DNA of 64,000 nt. Source: Prunus persica (Eukaryota > Streptophyta > Magnoliopsida > Rosales > Rosaceae). Every line of letters begins with the position of its first letter. Positions within the stretch are counted from its first letter, which is position 1. The notes beneath the pieces are model-generated. The model searched no databases, was not told the DNA's origin, and worked only from the letters and a program-made list of their open reading frames with translations. The stretch spans positions 12,147,805 to 12,211,804 of the forward strand of contig NC_034016.1 in assembly GCF_000346465.2 (NCBI RefSeq). The letters run 5' to 3'. The translations under genes and the position numbers were made by a program. Of the stretch, positions 27,513-41,464 are shown one piece after another.

Positions 27513-28800
27513 CGATTGATGTTAGCTGAATTCTTTACAATTGAACATGTTATGTTTGTCGCTAAATAATAAATCAACGTATTTGAAAGTTGGACATGCA
27601 CTAAAAAAAATCTTGATTACTTTGTTTTAAGTTTCAACCACCCTTCAACCAGCTCACATTTTGGTCAAGCTTCTTGTTTGAGACCAATTCAAGATAATTC
27701 AATTCACATTATGTGCTTGATAGTTGTGTATATTCAATCAAATTAAGCTACCTTTTAGATGAGTTCATTAAATCCAAATACAACTAATGAACTAAATCCA
27801 AGTGCAACTAATGAACTAGCAAGCTCATGTGATTACTGTTTTGGACAGCTAGATATTTTTTTTTTTTGGGCTATCCTTAGTTAAGACTATTTTAAACTAA
27901 GAGATAACAAAACACTGGAGCTAATAACAGTTTTTTTTGTTTGTTGGGATAAGCAGCCAATAACAGTTGTAAATAGTAAAGGACCAGAAAGTATCATGGA
28001 CACGTCTGTTGTTTCGCCCTCTCGAAGGAATCTCTAATTCCTGATAAAAACTCAATTTCTTTTAACTCCATTGAGAAAACTACATCTTATTGTTCTTAAG
28101 TAAATATGTTTTGAACAGTGCTTGGCTAGTACGATAACGTCTATTTGGGGCTATAAGTGATTTAAATTTTAATTTTTAAAAGTCCAAACCCGTTCGGTAA
28201 AACGGTTGAAAATAACTTTTGTCAAAGAATTGCCGTGAGCCAACGTCATTAGGAAACCCAATTGGTTTTGGACCATGCCAACCATGTGGAGTAATATTTA
28301 AATAATTTTTAATTCTAATGATGCTTTAACTTCTATCCTAATTTCATTTTGATCATTAAACTTGTTTTTGAATCAATTGGTCCTCCAATTCTTGTACGTG
28401 TCCTATTTTAGTTATTTTGTCAATTATTTTGTCTATTTAGAAAGTAAAACCATCAATTTACATACAATTATTCTCCAAATACATACGAGAATTTGAGAAC
28501 TAAAGTAACTCAAAAACGAATTACATAACCAAAATATAACTTGGGTATAAATTCAGAACCAGGTTAAAATCCCATTGAATACCAACACTTTATCTTTTAT
28601 CCATTAATTTAACCAAATAACCAAAAAAAAAAAAAAACAAAGGGGAAACTATATAAATATCCTGACAAGAACACAATAATCACGTCGCACCAAAAAAATA
28701 TTAATTTAATTGAGAATGACTGTCGAATCCGATTAGGAAAATAAATAAAAAATTGGAAAAGGAACAAAAGATCCAGAGGCCTTGAGAAATTTCCCACAAA
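27513..28800. other. Spacer and distal promoter of the V-ATPase gene
   Basis: AT-rich sequence without a recognisable gene. It holds the small repeat at 27765-27820, related to the one at 8072-8152. Confidence 0.5.
27765..27820. repeat. Short tandem repeat related to 8072-8152
   Basis: Two copies of ATCCAA(A/G)T(A/G)CAACTAATGAACTA, the same ~24-bp phrase that is found three times next to the glycosyltransferase fragment 19.7 kb away. Confidence 0.7.
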
Positions 28801-29046
28801 ACCTTCCCCAACAAACAAAAATTAGAGAGAGGAGAGAGAGGGCGCCGGGTGACGTGGAAGATCCGTGTGGCCCAGCGCTAAGGAGAAGCAGAGGAAAGCA
28901 AAGCAAAATTACAGTGGAGATCAGTTCATTATTTGATCTCTCATCTCTCTCTTGTGTGCGTGTGGTTTTTGACACTGTTTCACACAACAATTACACAAAC
29001 ACACAACCACAGACTCTGAGATTGAGAGAGAGAGAAGAGAGAGAGA

Positions 29047-32000
29047 ATGGGAGAGTGCTGTCCTCCGATGGATCTGTTCAGGTCGGAGCCTATGCAGCTC
29101 GTCCAGATCATCATCCCCATCGAGTCTGCTCACCTCACTGTCTCTTATCTCGGTGACCTCGGCCTCCTCCAGTTCAAAGACGTAAGTCCTCATTGCTCTT
29201 TCTCTTTCTGATTCTCAATTTTCTGTTTCAATTATGGTGAATTTTACGTTTTGGATTGATTTCTGTGAGAAAAACAAAAAAAAAAAACCCTAGCTTGACA
29301 CTGTTTGTGATTGGAATTCGCAATTGGTTTGATTTGTGGAAGTGTTTTTGTTTTATGAGATTTAGGGTTTCAGTTTTAGGTAATACGACGATTGAATTGT
29401 TTGATCAGTAAGTGGTTTTGGATTCTTTAGCTTCTAATGGACTCAATTTCGGATTTTTGTGCAAAATGAAGAGTTTGATCAGTTGATTCGTTACCATTTA
29501 TGTGCATATCGATCAAGCCTTTGCTGCTGCTGTTGCCGAGACTATCACATACTTTAGATGTCACGAAAAAAGAAACTTGATTATCAAAGTATTTAGCTTT
29601 ATGATCACCTAATACATGATTATGGCATTCTTTTTAGTTCTCTTGGAAATTTTTATAAGTACCAGGACAACCCGTAGAGTTGTGACAGAACTAACAAACC
29701 AAAAGCAGCGGGTTGAAACTTGTGGTATTGTTCTGCTCACCAAGGATTGGTAGTTGTATGGGGTGGGTGGGGAACAAGGTGGCTCTCAATTGAGGGCTTT
29801 GATTGGTTCAATTTTAGTGGGTTGTTGACAATAGTTTAGATCTCTTTCATCTGAGCTATAGACAAAATATATGTATAAAAGAAGAAACAAGTTTTTTGTT
29901 AATTCCTATACCAGAATGTACAATTTTCTGTAAGTTTAAAGAACTGATGGTTAAGTGTAGAAAGTCCTGGTTTAGGTGGAGGAGTAAGAAGATGATGAGA
30001 TACATAGCATCCTCAAATAAGGAAAAGATTTAGGGGTAAGCGGATAAGAAATATGAGGATTTCACAAGGGTTTCACCTATTTTATAATCAAGAGAGGCGT
30101 TAATACTTTTTACTTGGTTTATGCATACAATTTTGTGAAGAACTAATATCTGAAATTCATCAATGTGAATTTCTAGGTGTTGCATAGCTTGCTCTTATCA
30201 TATGAAGCACTATGCTAGCTTCATTATTCGTCTTACTTAATCTAATAAATTGTTATGTTGCTTTCAGGATTTGTTTTTAAAGTTTTATCTGGAAACTAAT
30301 GTTTTTGATGTCTCATTCTTCCAGCTCAATGCAGAGAAGAGCCCGTTTCAGAGGACTTATGCTGCCCAGGTGTGTTTATGTTCCTTAGCTTACTGATAAA
30401 CCACATTTTTATTTTGCGTTGTGTATACCTTCAATTGTGTTGTCAGGGATATGATACTTCTCATTAAAAGAAAAAAATAACTTCTCATCAAAATCGAGTA
30501 GTAAGAATTAGCAGGAAAAGGAGGGAAAATCTCAACTTTAAATTTCTTTCCAATAGTTTATGTTGTCTTAGAAATTTCAAAATAATCTTTGGAGCTGTAC
30601 TTTATTATTAGTTTTAATGTAAAAGGCCTTCTTAGATTGCCAACATAAATAAATATTTGGTCTTTTCTAATAATGTGTGTAGAACTGTACTATTGTTACC
30701 TCCTCCTTTGGAATGATTGATATTCAAGACATTGAACGCTCTATTGTGTCCACTACGCTGGCCATTTGGAGATTAATTTCTGACCCTTAGCATATCTTTA
30801 GAAGTTTATGGAGACTTTGAAACAGTCGCAAATATATTTTATAATACGAGTCAGGAACATGCAACTTTAACTGAAAATATTGACTACATATTAAGAAAGG
30901 GATGCACTTGGCTCAGTCAGCTATTAGTGGATGCAATCCTCAATGTAACCTATTTTACCTAAAGTTGGCGTTATAAAATGAACATAGAGTTCAGGTACAT
31001 TTTTGGCTGTTCCCTCACCCCTTGGTGCATGCGAAGAGATCCTTTTGCATGTATGCATGCTTATGAACTTGTAAAGGTTTTTCAACTAAGCTCATTCTAA
31101 TTGAATGGTCTTGTTGATAATCTTCTTTTGATATACACTTAATATTGAAGTGTGGTCAAGTTAGTTGTTCAAATAGTTAACCTCTCATATTGCCTATTTC
31201 TTTATATTCTTTAACATTTTTTGGCAACTTAGCTAGTTTTGCTAGTGAACTATTTTAGATTGTTGCGAACCTATAAAGAGTCTTGTAACCTGCACTGCAT
31301 ATCCTATTTATAAGGTGGCCAGAAAATTTGTAATGCACTTTCTTCGTAATTGTTGAAGTACCTAAAAATTATGTCTCCAATGACTTATTGATTGGTCATT
31401 TATTCATTCCCCTATGTAGATTAAAAGATCTGCAGAGATGGCTCGCAAATTACGTTTCTTCAAGGACCAAATGTTAAAGGCAAATTTGCCTTCTTCAAAG
31501 TCTAAAAGACAAGTTGACGTCAATGTGGACAACCTAGAGGTATAATAAGGTGTTTGGTGCCTAGCTAAAGATGCTTAATATTGCATGTTCTAACGCTAAT
31601 TTTGTGCATATGCTAGGTAAAACTTGGTGAATTTGAGGCCGAGCTGATTGAAATAAATTCGAACAGTGAAAAGTTGCAGCGTTCATATAATGAACTGATA
31701 GAATATAAGCTTGTTCTGGAAAAGGTGACAGCCCTTTTTGCTTGTTCGGCCCAAAAAATATCTTTGCAACTCTACTACCATGCATCATGCATTATTCAGA
31801 TATCAGAACATACTCTATCAACTAATGATGCGCTAAGTTTGGTGTTTATCTAATTTCATTAAGCTCTCAAGTGACTAAAAAAAATATCTTCCTTTCAGGC
31901 TGGTGAGTTTTTTCACTCAGCTCAAAGCAGTGCCGCGTTGCAGCAAAGAGAAAATGAATCCCGTCATATTGGTGATGAATCTCTGGACACGCCTTTATTA

Positions 32001-35000
32001 CTGGAGCAAGTACAGACTTCAATATTGGTTTTATAGTATTAAGGTTAACCACAGTATTCTGCTTTTACTTAGTTCAATTCTTTTCGTTTGGCTATTGTGA
32101 AGGAAGCATCAACTGATCCATCAAAGCAAGTTAAGTTGGGGTTTCTCACTGGACTTGTTCCTAGGGGAAAGTCTTTGGCATTTGAGAGGATTCTTTTTCG
32201 AGCTACTAGGGGTAATGTCTTTCTGAGGCAGGCTGTGGTTGAAAATCCTGTCACCGATCCTGTTTCAGGAGAGAAGGTATGGACACATCGTTTCCTGCAT
32301 TTTTATGTTCTTGGTACGATGAAAGGAAGTTTTTATTGTTCTTTTGGTACCCTTTATTATTTATAATATAAGGACAAGAAGCAATCAAATCTGACTGACT
32401 AGCTTAGTGTAACATAGTATACTATACAATCAACTCAACACTCCTACCCAATCAAGTTCACTTACAGTAAATGGCATATGCTCATTATGTTTAAACAAAA
32501 GAAGTCGATTAGAGAGCTTAGGTATCTAAAAACCTCTACCTCTTCCACTCTGTCATAAAAAACTTCTTCCTTTTCTTTTCAACCAAACAGTAGAAAGGAT
32601 CTTGGGCTGGAAGAGTTGTGGGAGAGAGTTAGATTTGGTGCCCATTATGGGCATCTGTTTCAAATGAGTTTAAGGGGGTGTCTTTTTACTAGTTTAGTAG
32701 ACAGGAAGGCTGCTGTGAATTGCCAAGCCATAAGATTATTCATGTCAAATGTGTTGTAACTTCTTATTCTGTATCTCTGAGTGGACAACTTGTCTACATC
32801 GTTGGATTGTTTCAAATTAATAGAAGGTTTCTTTCTCCTCCCAAAAAAATTCCAAAATGAAGCAAGAATTTCACACCACCAATGAGTAGTCACTTTCTTG
32901 GAAAATAGCAAAGGGTAGTCTTTCACTATTATCATTAAAACTGAATTCATTCATCTTATGCATTTGCTGTTACCTTCTGCATCTTTGCATAAGTCTTAGA
33001 GAGAGCTGTAGGTGGTGCTGACTTCTGCCAGTTCTGAGATGGGCCCTCTGATATTTGAATGGGATTAAATTTTTTTTGCTCGGTGATGACAATTTATCAT
33101 CCTTGTTGCATTTCTGGCTATTCTAAATTTCTTATATTCCACATAATGGTCTCATCAACAAATATATTCCTTGTAGTGGGAAGTATGTCGATGTACATAT
33201 ACATAGTAAAAATCATTAGTTAGCAATGAAACTTGACAAAATGCAAACCTTTATGTATGAATACTGGATATATGGTTAGTTTATTATATAATATGGCACT
33301 GTTATTTGTCCATATGGTTTTTCTTTGTTATTGCACGCTTTGTCTTTGACTGTGAATTATGATCCGCAGGTTGAGAAAAATGTTTTTGTGGTATTCTACT
33401 CTGGAGAAAGAGCAAAGAACAAAATTCTTAAAATATGTGAAGCTTTTGGAGCCAATCGTTACTCTTTTCCTGAGGATCTGGGTAGGCAAGCTCAAATGAT
33501 TACTGAGGTATGTACTACGGTTTCTCTTTGGATTATTTGGCCATGCTGATGCTTCCTTCATTCATATTACATTTCTGTTGTTTTCATGTGTGCTCTCATC
33601 TTTTTCTTTGCACGTTTTTTTTTTTTTTTTTTTTTTTTTCGGGCATGAAGTATGCCAATATATTATTGTTTATACTTTAACTAATTAGTGATATAGTTAG
33701 TTCGTTAACTTCTACGACACCCATGCTTAGAAATCCAAGTTAGCCTTTTTGCAGTTGTTACCTGATCGATTGACACATGAAGAAGTCCTCCTGGGCCTCG
33801 ATCAGCATAGGCATTTTAGCAATTTTTTTTACTTCCAATTTTTATCCTACTCCTGACAATGATAATTATTTTAGGGTCTAAAATCATCGTTTAGAGCTTA
33901 GATTTTAAGGTTTAAATTCTCCGCTTTTGAGCTACCCGAAAACCTGGGAGTTAAGACCTTCATATCTTCATTTGACAACCATACATTTCAAATTCAGGTT
34001 TCAGGAAGAATTTCAGAGCTAAAGACTACTATAGATATCGGACTGTTGCATCAGGGAAGTTTGTTACAGAATATTGGGGAGCATTTTGAGCATTGGAACC
34101 TTTTGGTAGGTTTGAATTATTGTACTGAATGAAATTTATTCATTATTTGTGCGGAGAATGTTTGCTATATTGCAAAATGTCAAGCTATTGACGATGTTTC
34201 TTTGTACTCATGAAGGTGAGGAAGGAGAAATCCATATACCATCATCTTAACATGCTTAGCCTTGATGTAACAAAAAAGTGTCTTGTGGCTGAGGGGTGGA
34301 GTCCTATTTTTGCATCAAAACAGGTATCCTTTACTTACAAAAAAATTCTCTGCAGTATGATGAGTCCTCTTTCACCCAGTTTGAATTAAAAGGTTTGAAC
34401 TATGACATACAAACCAAATATGTTATTGAGTTTCTTTGTTTGAATTGATTTGTGCAGATCCAGGATGCATTGCAGCGGGCAGCATTTGACTCCAACTCAC
34501 AAGTTGGCGCTATTTTCCAGGTTTTGCACACACAGGAGGCACCACCTACCTATTTCCGCACAAACAAATTCACTTCTTCTTTTCAAGAAATTGTTGAGGC
34601 ATATGGGTGAGTTCCGCTGCAATATCTTGCTATTTGGTGCTTCTTTATTGCAAAAGTTAAGATTCTAATTTTTTTAACCAAGGAAGGTATTATAAGAAAT
34701 TTAATGAGTTTATTTGTTAACCACTGTCATTCTGGACTTTCCCTAGTAAGGTGTGGGGCTATATACTGAAATTTTTTATCCACTTTATGTAGTTATTGTG
34801 ATTGATTTACTCTGCCATCTCTAGTACTTCCTGGCCATTATCATGTGAGCTAGATAATAGCTTGTTTTGCCAGGTAATATGGTGTAACAATCAAAGATTA
34901 TAGTGTTCCTGAATCATCTCCCTCTTTAATTCTTAATGTTCCATCTAATGTAGCAATTAATGAAGATGTTTGAAGTGCAACATTAGTGACTTTAGTAAGA

Positions 35001-38000
35001 AAGCAACCCCTACGTTGCACTGATGCGAATTTTAGAATTTGAAAGCACAAATTGCAGTGTTATTTTATTGTTTCTGACAGAAATATACACAAGATTCCAA
35101 AATATTTTGTTTCAATGCCATTGCAGGGTAGCTAAGTATCAAGAAGCAAATCCTGCTGTATATACTATCGTGACATTCCCATTTCTTTTTGCTGTCATGT
35201 TTGGTGATTGGGGACATGGAATATGTTTGTTACTTGCGACACTATATTTAATAGGCAGGGAAAGGAAACTTTCTAGTCAGGTATTATTTATATATGCTTT
35301 GTAATCACTTATGTTGACATGTCCAATCTCAACAATTATATTGTTTCATTATGACCATCTACTTTATATCAAAGTGTATGATCAAAGATTGATGTATTCC
35401 CTACTGTCTTTTATGCTAGTTGGCTGTTCCATTTTTTTTGGTTTAATAAAATACCAGTGAATTTTCTCCTATATTTTTAGATATTATTTAGATAATATTC
35501 TCGTATCAAGAAAGATGTGAACCATTAGCCATTGTGACACTGACTGTATGTTGCTTATTGCCCCAAATAGTAACCAGTATCTGAAGGTCTCTTATGTGCA
35601 TAATTTTGTATTCTTAGCCCATTAGGTGGTAGCGACTTTGTTCACTTTATCCTATCTTGTTATGCTCTTCAATGCTTTTCTTATTGTTACCGACTGAAAA
35701 CCTGTTGGGTAATTATACTTGCGTGCAATAATCTTAATGAATGAGTTAGAAAACTTCAACCTTGGAAGATCCCAGTTTGCCTTCCCCTCCCCCCCTCCCC
35801 ATCCTGTCAGGGTTTTGTGATTGTTTAATAAGTTGCACTACTGTGATAGAATGTGTCTTTTACCTCTATGATGTGAGGAGCAAGGCAGTGTTCTTGGTTA
35901 TACAAGATTTAGTTTGTCGACATTTGAACATCTGATATTGCATACGCATGCTTTATGAATGAGTTAAAAAACTTGGACCTTAAAAAAATTGGAAGATCCC
36001 AGTTTGCCTTTTTCTTCCCCTGCCCCTTCCCCATCCCGTCAGGGTATTGTGATTGTTTAATAAGTTGCACTACTGTGATAGAATTTGTCTTTTACCTCTA
36101 TGATGTGAGGAGTAAGGTGGTGTTCTTGGTTATACAAGATTTTGTTTGTCGACATTTGAACATCTGATATTGTCTAATACATGTGCTTAATAGAAAGTTT
36201 CAATTTCATTAAGCCTGCAATTCTGTCATTTTGCTTCTTCATGAGCATGTTTGTTCGGTGTAATTATCTTTTGAATTCATTTATTATGATTACTTTCCTC
36301 TTTTCACTTTGTTATTTGGAATCCAAAGGACATGAGGAACATCTTCTTTTGGTATGTAGGTTCTTAGCATTTTTCCTTTCACATGCTAGTTATATCTAGG
36401 AAGCAATTTTTTTATTTTTTATTTTTCATGTTTGTCTAGATGTAAGAATCTAACTACATATATTTATGGTTTTACAGAAGCTTGGAGACATCATGGAGAT
36501 GGCCTTTGGTGGCCGCTATGTTATTTTGTTGATGGCAATTTTCTCAATCTACACAGGTTTAATCTATAATGAGTTCTTCTCTGTCCCATTTGAACTGTTT
36601 GGCAGCTCAGCATATGCGTGCCGTGATCTTTCTTGCAGGTATATGCTAAAACTTTGGATATGCCTCTGCTGCCTTCATGTTTTGAATTGTTTGTAATAGT
36701 CAACTGAAATCCTTTGTATGCAGAGACGCTACTACAGCTGGTTTGATTAAGGTGCGTCCCACTTACCCATTTGGCCTGGATCCTGTATGGCATGGATCCC
36801 GCAGTGAGCTTCCATTTCTAAACTCATTGAAGATGAAAATGTCAATTCTTCTTGGGGTGGTCCAAATGAACCTTGGAATTATATTAAGTTTTTTCAACGC
36901 CAGGTTCTTTCGAAGTGGAGTTAACGTTTGGTAAGCTGTGCTATTCATTGTTTTCTAATCGTTTTATTAGGGCTGTCATTTTGACCACTAAAGGCAGCAG
37001 GTGCATACACTGTAAATGTGAATAATTTTCATATTTACTGTGATTACTTACCTCTAGAGTCACATCATTAGTTTCTTCTATAGCCTGCTTCTGACCTTGT
37101 GTATAACTTGTATTGATTCATATGTTGCATTGCCCAGGTTCCAGTTTGTACCCCAGATTATATTTTTAAACAGTCTATTTGGCTACCTGTCCGTTCTCAT
37201 TGTTATGAAGTGGTGGACTGGTTCAAAAGCTGATCTATACCATGTAATGATATACATGTTCCTAAGTCCTACAGACGAGCTAGGTGAAAACCAGCTTTTC
37301 AGTGGTCAGAGAACAGTTCAGGTAGCCTCTCAATCAGTTTTTTTTTAATTTTATTTTTATTTCTCTTGTAAAAGTGAAAACATGTGAGTATTTCTTATAT
37401 TTCGTTTGTTCTTTTACCAGCTTGTGCTATTACTATTGGCTTTTGTTTCTGTACCATGGATGCTGTTTCCAAAGCCCTTTATATTGAAGAAGCAACATCA
37501 AGATGTATGTTTGTAGACATCCTTTCACTAAGTCCCTCAGTCATTTTGATCGTCACTTTTTCCCCTTATTTATATTCATCCACTGCTTCTGATGGTTGTG
37601 TTATTTCAGCGGCACCAAGGCCAATCCTATGCCCTACTTGAGAACACAGAAGAGAGCTTGCAAGTGAATTCAAACCATGATGCCCATGGTCATGGCGAGT
37701 TTGAATTTAGTGAAGTTTTCGTACATCAAATGATACATACAATAGAATTTGTACTTGGAGCAGTCTCAAATACAGCTTCATACCTTCGTCTATGGGCTCT
37801 AAGGTAGTTTCAGGAACTTTAGCTGTCATTCTTGGCTATTTTGGTGAACATTTTGATGTTCGCCTATATTCAGCCATTGGTGCACATGCATACATGTGTA
37901 CACGTATGTATTTGTTTTTGTGTCTGCGGATGCGAGCTCATGTCTGCATTTGTTATGTAGGTATGTGTGCTTGATACTGATTGATTTCGATGTGTGTTGG

Positions 38001-38798
38001 CATCCTATGTTGAGAAGTGTTGAAATCAAAAACTTCTTTTTGGCATCAATAAGTTTAAAATTGAAGCAATAACAAAATTTTCATTAAGTTGTAAATTGTT
38101 AACTTTGCATGTTTGTCTGTACAGTTCTTTTTGATGTGCTGCTGAATTGTTCAACTCTGTATGCATGTATTTGTTTTTTATTTATTTAAGAAAAGTCATC
38201 AACTATCGGTGTTAACTGGGGCATTCTTTTCCCACTTGGTGACATGACATTAGCTAGATCCCTCATTATATTAATTGGCCAATTTGTTACTTGGTTTCTA
38301 CAAAAAGTATTACATTCTTCTTTTGGCTGTTACAGATTAGGACATGGTCATGCAGAATATTTTTTATATATATATTTGCGCAATAAAAGCTAATTTTGTG
38401 TATTTGTCTTTTCTTTGTACTTTGTTCAGTCTTGCTCATTCAGAGTTGTCCAGTGTGTTCTATGACAAGGTTCTCCTGCTGGCTTGGGGGTACGTTTAAT
38501 TCATTTATGATGCTGCTTTTGTTTAATTAGTCAGTCTTACTGGATATCTACGAAGGAAATCATAATTAACATATTGTTTTGTACATTGCACAGGTTCAAC
38601 AACGTGATCATACTCATCGTGGGTATTATCGTCTTCATTTGCGCAACTGTCGGTGTTTTACTGCTGATGGAAACTCTCAGTGCTTTCCTTCATGCTTTGC
38701 GACTTCACTGGGTGGAATTCCAGAACAAGTTTTACGAGGGAGATGGTTACAAGTTCTATCCGTTCTCATTCGCATTGCTTGACGACGAAGATGAGTGA
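29047..38798 (+). CDS. VHA-a: V-type proton ATPase subunit a (VHA-a2/a3-like)
   Basis: Membrane subunit of the Vo sector that forms the proton half-channels of the vacuolar H+-ATPase. Eighteen exons join in phase to 814 codons (plant VHA-a proteins are about 820): 29047-29181, 30325-30369, 31420-31539, 31617-31724, 31899-32009, 32103-32276, 33370-33507, 33998-34105, 34216-34323, 34458-34606, 35127-35280, 36478-36638, 36724-36930, 37138-37321, 37421-37504, 37610-37803, 38430-38489, 38594-38798. The soluble N-half includes [20 protein letters not shown] and the block [20 protein letters not shown]. The membrane half has [31 protein letters not shown] and [15 protein letters not shown]. The proton-relay arginine is R722 in [17 protein letters not shown]. 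The C-terminus is the conserved [18 protein letters not shown]. The short N-terminus and overall motifs fit the tonoplast a2/a3 group better than the TGN a1 type. A GA-rich leader precedes the start. Confidence 0.95.
33615..33640. repeat. Poly(T) run in V-ATPase intron 7
   Basis: About 23 consecutive T in the intron between exons 7 and 8; no other feature in that intron. Confidence 0.8.
35737..36172. repeat. Tandem duplication inside V-ATPase intron 11
   Basis: A segment of about 204 bases (35737-35940, beginning ATGAATGAGTTA and ending CATCTGATATTG) is repeated at 35955-36172 with small indels in its C-rich part and scattered substitutions. Both copies are non-coding. This helps explain why this intron (35281-36477) is one of the longer ones in the gene. 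Confidence 0.9.
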
Positions 38799-40980
38799 TG
38801 CCCTAAAAGTCCTAGGCACTGTTTAAGCCGTGGAGTTGAGTGTGAATAGGTAAGAACCCAAGTTGATTCTTTCATTTGGACAAGTAGAAGAAGGCAATTG
38901 TGTTGCACCTTGTATGGGGAGGGGGGAAGTTATCGGTTGGTTTTCGAATTGAGCATCGCCCCTTTTAGCATGTTTATTTATTATTTGTTATTGGGAGGAA
39001 TAAGCGAGTTTTTAGGGCCAGCATCATCTTAATATGTAGTGGCAATTGTGGCCGTGTGTAATAATGACGATATCTGATCATCTTTCTATTTATATAGTAT
39101 TAAGGAAAACCAAAACTTCAAAAATTTACTACTCTCTGCCACAGTGCCATTGCCAACTGAGCTTAAACATGCTATTTGGTAACCTAGTTATTGACTAATA
39201 TTAGATGTATTGTAGCTTCATTCAGAAAAAAGAAGTGCACTTTTAGGTGGAAGATGCGCTAAAAGGGATTTGCTGGAGGCGACGAAAGTTGAATTTTTTG
39301 TGGGTCAGCTTGTACTGAGTTCAAAACTTCAAATTCCAAATAAGTTAAAAGACTCCCTATGAGGCTGCCTGGAAAAAAAAAATTTGCATGTAACAAGGAT
39401 AGCATTGTTTTGCAATTTCCGGTCAATAACACAATGATATGCGGAGAAGTTATTCTACGTGTTGTTGCTGCGTTGTTGACTATTGTTATTCGGAGTCTTG
39501 TAGTGGCAGAAAACAAGCTTGTTCCTTTTTATTTTTTCATGAAAGAAATAATAATTCCAAGGTAAGTGACTGGTACGGCTAAAGTAATTTCAGCAAACAC
39601 TGATTTATTTTTTTATTTTTGGGTTGAGAAAAGCGTTGGAAGCTTGAGACAACAGTTGAACACCAGAGACACAAACAACGAACTCGAAGACTCGTAACAT
39701 CAAATGACAAAAGCTTTTTCTGGGACTGAACTCTAGAAGTTGGAGATGAGGAGCTGGATGGCACCAAACAAATTACGACCATTGATATTATGGAGTGAAT
39801 TTGTCGCGTACCCTCCAACCCTCACATACAACTTTTAAACCCTCACATACAACTTTTAAAATGAAGAATAATTCGGAATTTTGAGTTCAAATGCCGGAGA
39901 TAAGATATTGGAGGAAACTAAACAAATTAGAAATTTCCCATTAATGAGGGGTTGATTTATTTGTTTAGCTCCCTCCAATTCTCACATACGGCTTTTAAAA
40001 GAGCAATGGATATCTTTGGAGAGATAAAGAAAATGTGGTACAAAAGATTCTGAAGACAGCGGAGCCATGGAGGTGAAAGGTTTTGGCCTTTGAAAGTTGT
40101 TGAAGTGCAAGCATGTATTTTACAAGGAAGTTCTCACATCTCAAGAGAAGAAGAACAAAGTTTCAGTCATGCACTTGTCTCTGAAAGCAAACTCTGCGTG
40201 CCCACATGATCGACACAATTAGAATCTCGTGATAAAAGACCAAAATAAATAAATAAATATTTTATTTGTTACATTTGATGAAAGAAAAAAAACATCACAT
40301 TATGACTAAGGTCTCTGTAGCTTGGGCGAAGATGCATTTTCCTCCATGTAGTTTTCAACTGTCGTGATTTAACTCAGATAATTTATTAGTCGTTGTAATT
40401 CAAAGAAAAACAAATTAATTTCATCAATTTTTTCAACATAATTAGCGTGCGTAAATTCCAATTTTTAGAGGTGTAAAAACACCAGGCACATGCCAATTTT
40501 AGAGGTGTAACCTAAAACATGTTCTGATTGAAGCTCTAAAGCATGTTATTTTGAATCAGTGCAGGCGTTGTGGAAGGTGTTGAAGGGTAACCATGTATTC
40601 ATAACTTGTAAATTTTGCGCCCATGCAAAAGCATTGTTGAACTTGAAGGAAGGACCCTGTGCCAATGTAATCAAAATCAAAAGCAATCTTGCCCAAGTTA
40701 AAACTTAAAAGTCAGTACTGTGAGGTGCAACATTTCCTACTGGAATAGCAGATTTACAATTGATTATTAGTTCAAAACCTAATACACCATGTATCTTAGA
40801 AAAAAAATCCCTGTTGTTTAAGGTTTGCATTTCAACCTTTTATTATTGTCAATCTAACAAAACTTTTTAACTTACTACTGTATTGAACAATTATTTTCAA
40901 TATCAATGGAGCATTAGTTGGATTGGCCCAGACTTTTAGTGTGCTTCCAAATAGTCATGGGTAGACCTGTAAAATGGGTC
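38799..40980. other. V-ATPase 3' UTR and gene-free spacer
   Basis: The first few hundred bases are the likely 3' UTR. Beyond about 39150 I see no coding pattern on either strand. A short direct repeat (CCCTCACATACAACTTTTAA twice at about 39817-39860) is present. The stretch at about 40560-40820 resembles the 3' flank of the cysteine protease at 47890-48175. Confidence 0.5.
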
Positions 40981-40984
40981 AAGT

Positions 40985-41464
40985 CGAGCCAGCTTGACCC
41001 TAGATTTCATTCATAAGCTAAAATGGCATACAAAGATTGGCATGAAAATAGTAGCCTCATTAAAATCTTCATAGGAAAACTACATGGGACAAACCCCAGG
41101 ATAGGAAAGAGTACCACACATGCCAAGGACTAACAGGAGAGTCTGACTCATACATCAAAAGACCATTACAAGAACAGAAAGAAAACCAACTAAACACCAA
41201 CACAGTAGACCCACATAAGAGAACCGCATCACATCCCAACTGTCAAAAGAAGCCTCTTATGAGAAAACTCATAGTCTTTTGACCAGCACACAAACTGCAA
41301 AACCCATAACAATGAAAAAGGGCAACAACGCAGGCGCTAAAGCTGAAGAAAACTCCTTGGAAAAAAACAACCACACAAGCAAAACCCCATTGCCCACTTA
41401 ACCTAAAGAAAGAGCATTTGTCAGATGGCAAGCCCACGAACACTCCAGCTACACACTAAGAGGG
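40985..41464 (-). pseudogene. 3' part of a LINE-like element, left of the solo LTR
   Basis: In minus orientation this continues the sequence interrupted by the solo LTR. It is mostly untranslatable and ends with a GAATGAAATCT tail signal near 40995-41010, as in many plant LINE 3' ends. It is assigned to the same element as 44125-45060 by position, orientation and the near-duplicate bases at the LTR borders. Confidence 0.4.
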
